Shown: piece by piece, positions 24,053-35,700 of the stretch
Layout: every line of letters begins with the position of its first letter
How positions within the stretch are numbered: the first letter of the stretch is position 1
From: Ailanthus altissimus
Taxonomy: Eukaryota; Streptophyta; Magnoliopsida; Sapindales; Simaroubaceae
Length of the DNA: 64,000 nucleotides
Direction of reading: 5' to 3'
Assembly (NCBI GenBank): GCA_946807835.1
Contig: OX327712.1
Coordinates: 15,208,001 to 15,272,000, forward strand
Program-made: the position numbers and the translations under genes
The notes under the pieces: model-generated
Seen by the model: only the letters and a program-made list of their open reading frames with translations
What the model was told of the DNA's origin: nothing
Databases searched by the model: none

Positions 24053-25424
24053 TTGTTAGTCTTTAGCAATTCAAGCGTAAATAGAATATGCAAAACTACC
24101 TAAGCATTTAAAACAAAACGTCAGTTCAAGATCACTGTTCCTATTATGGTTTTTTCAATTACAACTTAAAATTTTTTTTTTGTGTGTGAACTAAGCCATA
24201 ACCATCTTACCACAAACCACAATAGATATAGCCTTGAGAATTTTTCTAAGTAAAAGCCTCAACTCCATATTATCACAAGTGTATGATTGTTTAAAAGGTT
24301 AGGATTTCTCTTATGGTGTTGGAAACCAGTTAAGCATTCAAGAAAAAGTCAATTTTAAGGACAAACATATAAACTATCATTGATCCAAAAATAGAAAAAT
24401 TATTTGTTTAAAAATCAATTATTTCTAATATACGCCAGCTTTAGAACTTCAATTAACTTGTGAGAATACAACAAATATAACTTGGTGAGAAAACTGCTTT
24501 ACAAAATATTTGTCTTCTAAAATTGAATGAAGACTTTATTAAACTGAATTGATTATTCTCTTTTTTTTTGGTATTTTTTTATTTTATTTTTTATATTTTT
24601 GAAGAATACAAATAAGCATTACAAAGGTTTCTCACCAAATTATATTATACACAAATGCAATCAACTTATTCCGTAATTTAAATAATATCAATCTAAACAA
24701 AAATTAACCAATTCAAAGGATCAATGAAGGTTCATAAGCTGTTTTCTCAACCTTTCCACTTACTCACAAAAGATATGTGAGATTAGAAAAAATATATACT
24801 TAAACATGGGAATTCCTTTGGCTATATAAATTGAATCATCCGTCTTACCACACGGCTTAGTATTGTGCTCAAAAATATTTTAGAAGTCTTTCTTTAGTAA
24901 CCTAAATAGAAACAGTGACTCAACCTAAACAATTTTGAAATCATACCTAGGCAGAAAAGCAAATTCTTTTGTACATGAATTACCGATACTACAAGCAATA
25001 AACGACAATACATGAAATATAAAACAAAAAAATAAAAAGTTAGTTAAAATGTGTTTCAAAAGTTAGAAATAAAACTCCTTACTCTGCCATTCTAATTTGA
25101 CCTAGAATGCGTCTCAAGAGTTCAAGAATGAACTCTTTACTCTGTTATTTTAATCAAACGTCTGACCACAAATATTTTTTTTTGGAATGCAAAATGCAAC
25201 GTATGTCTACTATTCTCCCCCCAAACCAGATGAAACATTGTCCTCAATGTTTAAATAGAAAGAGATAAAGTATAGGAGACATTACATGAAATGCCAGTTT
25301 ATTTGAAAGAAACAAACTTGAGAGAAACTTAAGCAAATATGAACTAAAATGACGATGCTGATAAATAAAACAAAGAAAAATTTACAAACAAAGTGTCATA
25401 TCTAATTTTTTCTTTTTAAGGCCC
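24053..25424 (-). other. Non-coding tail of the Athila-type element
   Basis: No gene. On the minus strand at about 25215-25245 the text 'aaacattgaggacaatgttt' followed by a G-run is the conserved box found between the last ORF and the 3' LTR of Athila elements. Confidence 0.55.
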
Positions 25425-26016
25425 ACTGACCAATCGATTCAAGATATTGTTGGGTTAGGTTTGTAGGTAACTGTCTGTAATTTGTCAATCAATTCATCCG
25501 TATCGGTAGCAGAAACCAGGATCTGTCGCGCCGAATGTGAAATAAAATTCTGTTCCACAGCTTGATCAAGAAAACAAAGTAAGCAATCAAAATAGTTATT
25601 AACATTCAACAAACAAACCTATGGGTTTTCAGTGAATATTCAGCTGGGCCCAAGAGGCAATTTGTAAATTTTCTTCCAAGGTATCAAAACCACCTGGTAA
25701 AGCAATAAAAGCGTCTGCATTGCAAAGCATTCTAGCTATACGTTCATGTATGAATGAGACTTGTAATTCTTCTCCTATTGTTTTCCCAGTCAGGTTTCCC
25801 ACGGCTAAAGCTATAGGAATAATACCTAAAACTTGACTTCCTCCTAAATGTTCAGCTGTTGATACACACTCCATTAACCTAAGGCTACCCCCTTCATAAA
25901 TCAAATGAATATTTCTTGCAGCTAATGATTTTCCTAGATTGTTTATTGCTTCTACAATTACTTTATTTCCCCCAGGACTAGATCTACAAAATACACATAT
26001 ATTTCAGAATTGTTGA
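25425..26016 (-). pseudogene. Intronless LOG-like cytokinin-activating enzyme copy
   Basis: LOG enzymes are cytosolic phosphoribohydrolases that release active cytokinin from its nucleoside monophosphate. The minus strand aligns with nearly the whole ~200-residue family: 'ICVFC' and 'SSPGG' at the start, 'IHLIYEGGSLRLM', 'QVLGIIP', 'HERIARMLCNADAFIALPGG', 'WAQLNIH', then after a frameshift near 25610 'CLLCFLDQAVEQNFISHSAR'. It is broken by a stop before ICVFC, a stop after NIH and the frameshift, plus a late stop. The motif PGGxGTxxE reads PGGFDTLEE (Gly to Asp), and the N-terminal Gly-rich loop has lost several Gly, so activity is unlikely even where open (25629-25904). Plant LOG genes have several introns; none is seen, which fits a reverse-transcribed copy caught by the retroelement. 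Confidence 0.75.
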
Positions 26017-26348
26017 AATGGGGTTTCTTCCATATCTACACTCACCTTTATCTCAATATATGAAAATGAATAAAAATAGGTGCTGTATTTATAGAGTACT
26101 AAATGATAACAATGATTGTGGTAACCCGATAGTTTGTCAGAAAAGAGTTAAAAATAAAATACAAAACTTTAAACATAATGACCCACATGTATTATTGAAC
26201 AAAAAGATTTAAATTTAAGACATCGACATGAATAACCTTACTATTCATAAAATAAAGTTTGAAATTATAACACATGTATTTACAAGTAGTTGTGATTGTG
26301 GCTCACATCTTCCTATGATTTTATGTTCAGTAACGGCTTAAATGGCCT

Positions 26349-26897
26349 CTATGGGTCGAGGATAGGCTTCCCATCCAATTTTCTTATAAATTGGCAAACA
26401 AGGTCTTTTAGAGTTAGATTCCCAAGACTATACCGTTGATGTTCATTTTTGAATTTATTCCATAAATCGAGAAGTTCACATTGCACGAGCCCACAGGGAT
26501 ACGTCTCAAAAGTCAATAAGATATTATCTAAAGACTCCTTACTCAGTCCATCCTTAATGAACTGAATTTTGTCTTCTCGATTTCTAAATGTAAATCCTAA
26601 AGCATGATAACTCCGGTTACAATTTCATTGAGCACATTTATAACAGACTTGTAACCTCTTTGCTCGTCGCCTTTTGGCATAAGAGCTTTTTCCAAGACTA
26701 GGCATATAAGAAATAAAATCATTTACAGATTCACCAAATAATCGAACCTTGACTTTAATTAACCAACGAAGATCCATAGGGATATTACCCAACATCAATA
26801 GCCTTAGTCTTTCACACTGTGTTTTGTAAATCTTAAGTAGAGCATTTTGAGGCAATGAAGGAAAACGTTTTTTAAGGTTGGTAAGAATGCGATCCAT
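26349..26897 (-). pseudogene. Basic Cys-rich zinc-finger-like ORF in the env position
   Basis: Frame of 183 codons from ATG 26897 with a single in-frame TGA at codon 91 (26625-26627) and no frameshift. Residues 1-65 are probably helical with no known domain. Residues 70-81 are strongly basic ('YAKRRRAKR') and are followed by Cys85-x2-Cys88, then Cys93 and His98 beyond the TGA, giving CX2CX4CX4H spacing. A basic stretch directly before such a finger occurs in small cysteine-rich nucleic-acid-binding proteins of plant carla-type viruses, and also, with H and C swapped, in retroviral nucleocapsids. The central spacing here is shorter than I expect for the viral family. Nothing about function is proven. 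The open 90 codons could still be translated. It sits between the integrase remnant and the LOG copy, where Athila elements carry their extra ORF. Confidence 0.4.
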
Positions 26898-27149
26898 TTT
26901 GAAAGAAAGAAAAGATATGAATACACAGTTTGAGGGACAGTTTTTAGAGAACTGAAAAACTGACTTTAATAGTCACGGAGTACCGTATCCGCCACTTGAC
27001 CGGGAAATAAAATTACACTGAAGAAAAAAAAATAAAAAGAAGAAAATAAAGTAAAATAAAATGTGAAAGAAAATAAAAGCAAAAATAAAAAAGTCAAAAG
27101 ATAAAGTATAGACAAAATATAAAATATGGTACAGATAGATTGAATCTGA
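26898..27149 (-). other. Leader of the zinc-finger ORF, pyrimidine-rich
   Basis: On the minus strand a long T/C-rich, low-complexity tract (27005-27120) is followed by about 100 bp of ordinary sequence and the ATG. No protein domain; the 69-codon frame here is hydrophobic only because of the T-rich composition. Confidence 0.4.
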
Positions 27150-27655
27150 TCAAACATGATAGACAGGATCCACAAGAGGGATCTCGCCTAGGCACATAGA
27201 GTGGTCTACCTTTTCCACATAGCTTTTTAGCCGTTGTTCATTCACTTTGAAAGTTCGTCCATCAGTGGGGTCCTCTATTTTGACAGCATCATTAGGAAAA
27301 ATGTGTTTTACCATAAATGGACCAGTCTATCGAGATCTCAACTTTTCAGGGTGTAAATGCAATCGAGAATCATAAAGATAGATCTATTGATTTGGCTTAA
27401 AGTGTTTCTTTGAGATTTGTTTATCATGAGATACTTTCATTTTAGTTTGTAAATTCTGGAGTTGTCATATGCATCATTTCGTAGCTCTTCTATTTCTGAC
27501 AATTGTAACTTTCTCTAAAGACCTATAGCATTCAAATCAAAGTTAAGGACTTTGACAGCCCAATAAGTTTTATGAGGTTTTCTAGAATAGAAATATGTTC
27601 CATGGTCATTAATGATGACACGTGGTGTCTCGAGGTTTGATGGTTTTGGTTTTCC
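27150..27655 (-). pseudogene. Integrase remnant of the Athila-type element
   Basis: The minus strand begins with a scrap of the integrase core ('TPRVIINDHGTYF' at about 27650-27610). It jumps straight to the C-terminal part ('HKTYWAVKVLNFDLNAIGL', 'RKLQLSEIEELRNDAYD', then 'RTFKVNEQRLKSYVEK'). The sequence between the core scrap and the C-terminal part is deleted. The stop codons at 'GL*RK' and 'NQ*IY' confirm it is dead. Confidence 0.75.
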
Positions 27656-28690
27656 CTTTCTCGTGGCAACTCTTCAATGCCTGGTTTCCAAAATCGAATC
27701 CCTTTATCCTGTAAGTCAAAAATACTAAACACATCAGTTGTTTCATCAAGATAATACAATTTTTCAAAATCAAAATTGAGAAGGTTTTTCAAAGAATCAG
27801 AGCTATAATTTTTATAAGCTTCTTCTGCTACAAGTATGTCCATCATATATGAATGATAGCACTCGTCTTTTTCTCGTGGTTGTTTATCAATATTGAAAAT
27901 GTTCACCTCAAGAGTCATATTCCCAAAAGATAATTTCATTAGACCATTTCTACAATTAATAAGAGTGTTAGCAGTGGCTAGAAAAGGTCTCCCCAAAATA
28001 AGAGGGATTTGTGACTCCATGTTAACAATAGAATGAGTATCTAAAACAAGAAAATCAACAGGGTAGTAAAATTTATCAATTTGCAACAAAACATCTTCTA
28101 CTATCCCCCGTAGTTTCTTGATTGATCGGTCAGCTAATTATAGGACTACAGATGTAGGTTTAATCTCACCAAGTTCCAATTGCAAGTAAATAAAATAAGG
28201 CATTAAATTTACACTTGCTCCTAAGTCTAACAAAGCTCGACCAAACTTATGTGTCCCAATTTGACAGGCGATTGTAGGACATCCTGGATCTTTATACTTG
28301 GGTGGAGTCTTTTATGCAATCACTGCACTTACCTGTTCTGCCAAAAATGCAATTTTTTTGATATAGTGTTTTCTTTTGATAGTGCATAGATCCTTGATGA
28401 CTTTGGCATAAGTTGGAACCTGCTTAATCAAATATAACAAGGGAAGATTAATCTTAACTTGTTTCAAATGTTCCAAAATCTCACCTTAAATTTTTAAATT
28501 TTTTTCAACGGGTCGAAGAGCTTGAGGAAAAGGCACTGGGATTGGAAACTTATTTTTGGGCTCTTTTTCCATTGTGGCCTCTTTTTCAATGGGGGCATCT
28601 TTACTACTCGTAGATGGGTTAGTTACACAAGTAGGCTCACTTGCAATCTTACCATTTCGAGTAGTAATGGCATTAACTTCTTTGAGCATC
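27656..28690 (-). pseudogene. Athila protease region
   Basis: Aspartic protease region of the polyprotein. The active-site context reads 'ALLDLGASVNLMP', followed by 'GELKPTSVVL'-like text and 'IPLILGRPFLATANTLI'. The open piece 27532-28089 extends past the protease into 'FWKPGIEELPRERE', which normally precedes reverse transcriptase, and then runs out of frame into the integrase scrap. One stop follows 'SVVL' and others lie at 28320 and 28490, so the frame is broken. Confidence 0.75.
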
Positions 28691-30095
28691 AGAAGTAGAA
28701 GCTTGTGCCATGAATTATCCTTTTAGATTAGAATGAGGTTCAGATGGAAACCTACCTCGCTCTTGTATAGTTAAAGCACTAGTCAGCTTTGTGATTTGAC
28801 TCTTGATTTCTTTGTTTTCGTCTATCACCTGCGCAAGAATTATTTCAAATTTTTGATTAGTCTTAATTTGTGCCTCCATAAATGCTTGTAATGTATCCTC
28901 TAAAGAAATCCTAGTTAGTCGTGCATTATATTGAGGTGCAACATAAGACTTGGGTGCTTGTTGTTCTTGTTTTCAATGGCTGTTAGCTTGTTGGTCAGAT
29001 TTTCAACTGAAATTTAGGTGGCTTCTCCAGCTAGGATTATATGTTTCAGAGTAGGGTGAATAAGCCTTCTTGTACATCCCTAGGGCATTACATTGTTCCT
29101 CATATATCCTTCTTATATCATTATAGATGGGGCAATCCTGAGCTAAGTGTTCTGCTCCTCCACAGATAAAATAGACACTGTGTGACTCAACCCTAGCAAC
29201 CGTGTAGGTCACCCTTCTATCTTTGATTTTCAAGGCCTCTAACTCTTTAGTTAAGACCTCTAATTGAGCTTTGAGGTTATTATCTTCCCTAAGATAGAAA
29301 ACTCCACTGGGTCGTGACCTATTTGTGCTTTCAGTAATGCTAGGTCCGGTCTATGTATGGGCTTTTTTGGCTAAGTCATTAAGGAATTCTATGGCTTCCT
29401 CAGAATCTTTGTGAAGGAACTCCCCATTACACATCATTTCAACAAATTGACGCTCTCTAATTATGAGTCTCTCATAGAAATAACTAACCAAGCGCCAATT
29501 TTCATACCCATTATGAGGGCACAGATTTAGCAACTCTTTAAACGTTTCCCATGCTTGATATAAGGTTTCACTGTCTTTTTAGGCCATTAGTTCTGTGTTG
29601 TGGGAAGTATTTATTGAAAAATGATTGGGTCATTTATGTCCAAGTTCCTATAGAACTCGGCCTCAAAGAGTATAGCCAACTTTTTGCTTTGTCTTTCAAA
29701 GAAAAGGGAACAAATTTAAGCCTAACAGTGTCTATAACTTCAGGTTGGCTATGGAATGTGGCAATTACCTCTTCAAATTCCCTAACATGTACATAAGAAT
29801 TTTCACTATCTAGACTATGAAAAATGGGCAGAAGTTGTATCATTCCAGGTTTAAAATCAAAATGTGGTGTGTTAGGTAGAAATATAATGCATGATGGTGT
29901 GGCTGTGCGAGTAGGATGCAAGTAATCTTTTAGAGTCCTAACAGGATTTTCTTCATGTTGGCTCATTATGTTAGAATTACAAGATGAACTAGAAGGTGAA
30001 TTCTCTTCCTTTACAAATTGTGGGGGTGGTTTTAGTTCTAGTTCTCTCATAAATCTTCCTCGTTTGTCTCTAAGTCGATACATACATCCTAACAA
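28691..30095 (-). pseudogene. Athila gag
   Basis: Structural protein of the element. The frame opens at 30095 and runs to 'KDKAKSWLYSLRPSSIGTW' (29634). After a stop and a frameshift near 29560 it resumes with 'CPHNGYENWRLVSYFYERL' and 'RERQFVEMMCNGEF', the conserved Athila gag core. A CCHC-like knuckle follows at about 29170-29130 (CGGAEHLAQDCP). A coiled-coil-like tail lies at 28950-28760. Several stops make it non-functional. Confidence 0.75.
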
Positions 30096-30784
30096 TTTTT
30101 TTTTTTTTAAAGAAGGATTGCTTAAAGAAAATTAAGAAGTGAAATAAAATACAACAAGAAATATAAATGAGTTAGGTGATAAGACTAACCATGAAATATA
30201 AATACAATAAATGAATAAAAGATAATAAACTGTAAAGTATAATAAAAAAAAAGTACAATAATAAATAAATAAAAATTAGGCAGTAGAACAGGCCATTAAA
30301 ATAAAAAAAAATACAATATATGAACTAAAGAAAATAAAGTGTAATAAATAAATAAAATAAAATAAAAATAAAGTACAATAAAAAAGTGCAATAAATAAAT
30401 AAAAGAAAATAAAGTGTAATAAATAAATAAAGTACAATAAATAGACTAAAGTGTAATAAAAAAATAAAGTGCAATAAAAAAAAAATTAAGTTAGGCGGTA
30501 GAACCAGCCATTAAAATGAAAATACAACAAATTAACTAAAGAAATAAAGTATAATAAATAAATAAAAGAAAGTGAACAAAGTTAGGCGATAAAACCAGCC
30601 ATTAAAACAATATAAATTATAACAAATTAACTAAAGAAAATAAAATAAATTAGGTGGTAGAATCAACCATGAACAATAAGATGAATTACAAGAAAATAAA
30701 ACTAATATTTTACAAAGAAAAGAAAATGTACAAAGTTACCACTTTAGTATTTATAATCGCAACCGACTTTCGCTTAGTGTGCCT
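30096..30784 (-). repeat. Repeat-rich leader of the Athila-type element
   Basis: A/T-rich low-complexity DNA ('aataaataaataaagtgtaa' words) with five interspersed copies of a 25-bp motif close to 'ttaggcggtagaaccagcc' + 'attaaa', starting near 30172, 30276, 30491, 30582 and 30650. It lies between PBS and gag, where packaging signals are expected. Confidence 0.55.
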
Positions 30785-30801
30785 CCCCGGTAACGGCGCC
30801 A
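30785..30801 (-). promoter_or_regulatory. Primer binding site (tRNA-Asp type)
   Basis: The minus strand reads tggcgccgttaccgggg five bases inside the 5' LTR. Athila elements characteristically carry the same site with one base difference, complementary to tRNA-Asp. Confidence 0.75.
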
Positions 30802-30806
30802 AATTT

Positions 30807-32354
30807 TGTTTACGCTCAAAATATAATGCAGCTATCACAGTATAGATTGAGGTATCAATTCCACGAGGAAGCTCTTGGCAAAATAGGTTGGTGAAGTAAA
30901 ATATTAAAGAGGTAGCAAATGATAAATTAATTGATGAGATAAAATTGTCTGTGAATTGAGAAAAATATCTTATGATGATTTAAGCAAGACTTTGAGAATC
31001 ACAATTATGCTTTATAAACATACTTTGACTCAATGTTTATAACTCAATTGAAAGTTTCACATCCCAAACAATCAATCGGAAGATATGTAAAATATAGCAC
31101 ATTTGATAACACATGCATTTGATATGATTAAACTCTTTTGTAAATATTAACACAAATCATGTTCATTTATACAAGTTATCTAAGATCGATAGTATATCAT
31201 TTTGACAATATTGCAATAAAAGGTCAACTTGAATATCAAACATCTATTGCCCTTACATGTTATCCAAGATCGACAATATATCAATTTGACAATATTGCAG
31301 TAAAAGATTAACATATAAAACAATGTAACCAGTAACAATTATAATTCAACAAGAATCACATAAGAAAAGCATGACTGAACATATATGAGACATGAGAATT
31401 ATAATCTCTGAATTATAAAAAATAAAATAGATAAGAGTTTAATCAAAACCAAACTTACAAATATTTGTAGATCTTGACAACGAATCAAAGAATAGAAGTA
31501 GATTTATTACACATAAAAATTCATCTCTTAGCATTACCAAAAATTCTAGCCTAAATTACAATACATGTTAATGAGAAGAAAAGAAGAGATAATTATCTAA
31601 TGTTGAAAACGCCCTAAAAGTTTCCTTATATAGGCAATGAATGAAAATATGTCATGGGTGACATCAATCTTCAATAATTTTAGGCCAATAACTCATTCAT
31701 CCACTTGCAGTACATTTTTGATAATGTAAATAACCAATGTAGCCTTTATGGCCGACATAAAAGTTATAGTATTTTGTCTCTTATTTTCATAGGTACCGAG
31801 TTCATGCAAATTGGATGAGTATCCAATGCGATATGAGTACAATTCCAAAGATACATCAGATTTCGGCCAACAACCATTTTACCCACTTGCAATGCAATTT
31901 GGTCCATGATAACGGCTGATTTGGACTTTACCATCAACATAAGCGTTTTTGATAATTAAATTAATATTTCATAGCTTCAAGAATTATACCAATTACGTAG
32001 GTATTTTGTGAGATACAGTCTAAATACGTGAGTTGGGTCAAGCTGGACAGAAGTTGTAGCCCGAGTCTATTGTATCTCAATGTTTGGTCTATAACATTTT
32101 GGATTTGGCTTTTCCACTATTCTTAAAGTTTGTGTAAGATTAAGTCATGTTACACCAGGTTTAAGAATTTCTTCATTTCGATTTCTACATTGAGAGTTAT
32201 GTCATTTTTACCTAAACCTGTGCAAATAACATTCATTAACCATAATTTAAGGAGAACACTTTATTTAAAGCTAAAATACAAGAAAAAGCTAAATTTAGTG
32301 ACATTAAATGGTGACTGAATCTCCTAATAAATATGCATTTTCATGTACTCATCA
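30807..32354 (-). repeat. 5' LTR of the Athila-type element
   Basis: 1548 bp, partner of 22473-24034. Short 'gatcgacaatatatca' direct repeats occur inside both LTRs. Confidence 0.9.
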
Positions 32355-32734
32355 GGCTTCTTCCAGTACTTTCTTCAAGTTTTAATAACAGGTCTTCTTA
32401 AGTGTCGCCCTTGATTCTTAGGAAAAGCTTCTCAAACGAGGAACCCATTGTTAGTCATTGATCTTCTTTCAATCTTGCGGCTAATAACATTTAAGATACA
32501 AGAGTCGTGTCCCTTCTACTTTTTGAGTCACATTTAACTGACCAAAATACCTTGGGCCGTCTAATCTATTGAATTTGTAACATGGGTCACTGTTTTATGA
32601 AGGGTCGCATATTTATTGCATCTGGGAATCCGAAGTGTTATGTTTTTGGCACCAAGTTCATTTTTTTATCGATCTTGTCCATTTATTTTAATTTTGAACG
32701 GTTTGAGGGAGGCAAAACCTATTGCCATTATCCA
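32355..32734. other. Sequence between two Athila elements
   Basis: Begins with the GGCTT target duplication and likely continues the unit that stops at 22472. No domain recognised; the 175-codon minus-strand frame at 32666-33193 is a shadow of the protease on the other strand. Confidence 0.35.
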
Positions 32735-35700
32735 TCCATAAGAAGTTAGGTTTGAGGAGGCTAAACCTACTAATGTTACCTTACAATTCATCGCCCGGTC
32801 ACTCATGTATCCAAGGAGCATTATTAAAGATGTTTTTATAAAGGTTGACAAGTTCATTTTTTCGGTAGACTTCATAGTGTTGGATATAGAAGAGGATCGT
32901 GAGATACCCATCATTTTAGGAAGACCATTCTTAGCTATAAGAAAAACCCTTATTGATGTGCAAAAAAGGGAATTAACTATGAGGGTATAAAATGAAGAAG
33001 TAACATTCAATGCTTTCAAAGCCCTGAGAGGGCCAAGTGAGAAAGAAGAATGTATGATCATTGATGTTATTGATAGGGAAGTACAAGATATTTTCAACAA
33101 AAATAGCATTGAAGATTCTCTAGATGATGCAGTGGTAAATGGAGTTGAGGTAGAGAGAAGTGAAGCTTGAGAGTATCTACAAGCCTTAAGCATTTCTCAG
33201 AGATTTGACAAATTCAAGAGGAGAGCTGAACCTCTAGATAAACTAGAAGGCTTGTAAACTCACATAAAGCCTTTTATTGAAGAACTTCATTAACTAAAGT
33301 TAAAACTACTACCGAGTCACTTAAGGTATGCATTTCTTGACAAATCTTTTACTTTGCTAATTATAGCTCAACTTGATGAATCACATGTAGAAAAATTGTT
33401 AACGGTCTTAAGAGATCATAAGAGAGTTATAGGATGGACAATTGCTATCATCAAGAGAATCAATCTCTCTTTTTGCGTGTATAAAATTCTGTTAGAAGAA
33501 GGGCACAAGGCCATAATTGAGCAGCAAAGGCACTTAAATCCAGTAATGAAAGATGTAGTAAAGAAGGAGATTATTAAGTGGCTAGATCCAGGGATTATCT
33601 ATCCCATTCTTGATAGCTCATGGGTAAGTCCGGTGTAATATGTACCAAAGAAATGAGGGATCACTGTAGTGGCAAATGAGAATGATGATTTAATCTCCAC
33701 TAGGATTGTCACGGGTTGAAAAATATGTATGGACTACCAGAAGCTAAATAAAGCTACCTACAAAGATCATTTTCCCTTACCCTTCATCGATCAAATGCTG
33801 AATAGATAAGCAAGACATGATTATTATTGTTTATTGGATGGATATTCTGGCTATAATCAGATTGCAATTGCTCTTGAAGATTAAGAAAAGACCACCTTCA
33901 CTTGCCCATATAGTACATTTGCCTTCCGGAGGATGCCATTTGGACTATGCAATACTCCAGCCACTTTTCAGCACGTTGTATAATGGCCAAATTTTCAAAT
34001 ATTATAGAGTATTTCATAGAGGTATTTATGGATAACTTTTTTATTTTTGCCAATTCATTTGATCAATGCCTTGATATTCCAGCATTTGTACTCAAACAGT
34101 GTAAAGATACCAATTTAGTGCTAATTGGAAAAAGTACAACTTTATAGTTAAAGAAGGCAAAGTCTTATGCCATAAAAGATAGAAACCATTGAGAAGTTGC
34201 CACCACCGACTAATGTGAAATGAGTGCGAAGCTTTCTTGGCCATGAGAAATTTTATCGAAGACTTATAAAAGATTTCTCCAAGATCTCCAAACCCCTATA
34301 CAACTTACTAGAGAAAGAAGTATAGTTTCATTTCGATGATGCATGTATTGAAGCTTTTGAATTATTGAAGAAGAAGCTTATCACCGCGCAGATCATTATA
34401 GCTCCAAATTGGGACTTACCCTTTGAAGTGATGTGTGATGCAAGCGATTTAGCTGTGGTAATTGTATTAGGACAATTCCAATAGAAAGTGTTTCACACAT
34501 ATACTATGCAAACAAAACTCTCAATGACGCGCAGTCCAATTACACCACCATAGAAAAAAAGCTTCTTGCAGTAGTCTTTTCTTTTGACAAGTTTCGAATT
34601 TACCTTATTGAAGTCAAGCTCACAGTCTTCACTGATCACTCAGCAATCAAGTACCTCATCAACAAAAAAGATGCTAAGCCGAGGCTCATTCGATGGATTC
34701 TCTTACTGCAAGAATTTGATCTAGAGATCAAAGATAGAAAATGAGTTAAAAACTAAGTTGCATATCATCTCTCTCATTTAAAAGCATCAAATCAACACCA
34801 AGAGAAGATCCAAATCAATGAAACCTTTTTGGATGAATAACTCCTTGCAACACAGCATCATGAGATCCCCTGGTATGCTAATATTATCAATTATTTAGTT
34901 TCCGGACAAACACCTCTTAACTTTTCATCAAAAGAATAGGTTATTCCACGATGAAAGATTCTGTTTTTGAGATGAGCTATTCCTTTACAAATCATGTGCA
35001 GACCAAATTCTTGAAGATGTGCCTCTACATAAGAAACTTAAGACATCTTACACCATTATCATGCATCCGGTTATGGGGGATATTTTGTGGATGACAAAAC
35101 AGTAACTAAGGTACTTTAATTTTGTTTTATTGGCCTACATTATTTAAAGATGCATATTCTTTTGTTACAGGGTGTGATCAATGTCAACGGATGGGGAATA
35201 TGTCCAAAAGACATGAAATGCCACAACAGAACATTCTGAAAGTTGAAACTTTGACGTTTGGAGAATAAACTTCATGAGACCATTTTTACCATATCACAAC
35301 AACAAATACATACTTTTAGTTGTAGATTACGTTTCAAAATAGGTAAAGGTAATAGCATTACCAATAAATGAGGTAAAAACAGTGATTAAGTTCGTTCAAA
35401 AGAACATATTCACAAGATATGGAACACCGAGAGCAATTATAAGTGACGAGGGCTTACAGTTCTGCAATAAATATTTTTTAGCCCTGTTGTAAAAATATGG
35501 GGTCAAGCATAAGATGGGTATTGCATATCATACTTAAATGAGCGGGCAAGTTGAAGTCTCCAATTGACAAATAAAACACATCTTAGAGAAGATGGTTAAA
35601 CCAAACCAAAAGGATGGGGCATTACACTTGGATGACGCTTTATGGGCGTACCGCACTGCTTACAAAACTTTAATTGGTATGTCCCTATTTTGTTTGATCT

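Larger units (their letters stand above)
22473..32354 (-). mobile_element. Athila-lineage non-autonomous retrotransposon carrying foreign ORFs
   Basis: Complete element of ~9.9 kb with LTRs at 22473-24034 and 30807-32354, both beginning TGTTTACGCTC and ending CTCATCA on the plus strand. Target duplications are GGTTT (22468-22472) and GGCTT (32355-32359), one mismatch. In minus-strand order: 5' LTR, PBS, repeat-rich leader, gag, protease, a fused integrase remnant, a zinc-finger-like ORF, a LOG-like pseudogene, a ~1.4-kb non-coding tail, PPT and 3' LTR. RT and RNase H are absent and the frames are broken, so mobilisation would need proteins from a relative. The PBS and the conserved tail motif identify the Athila lineage. 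Confidence 0.85.

Noticed and set aside
26966..27175. Hydrophobic 69-codon minus-strand frame as a membrane protein
   Set aside because: Its hydrophobicity comes from a T/C-rich low-complexity tract (Phe/Leu/Ser codons); no start or family support.
32666..33193. 175-codon minus-strand frame
   Set aside because: It is antisense to the Athila protease region, which is recognisable on the plus strand.
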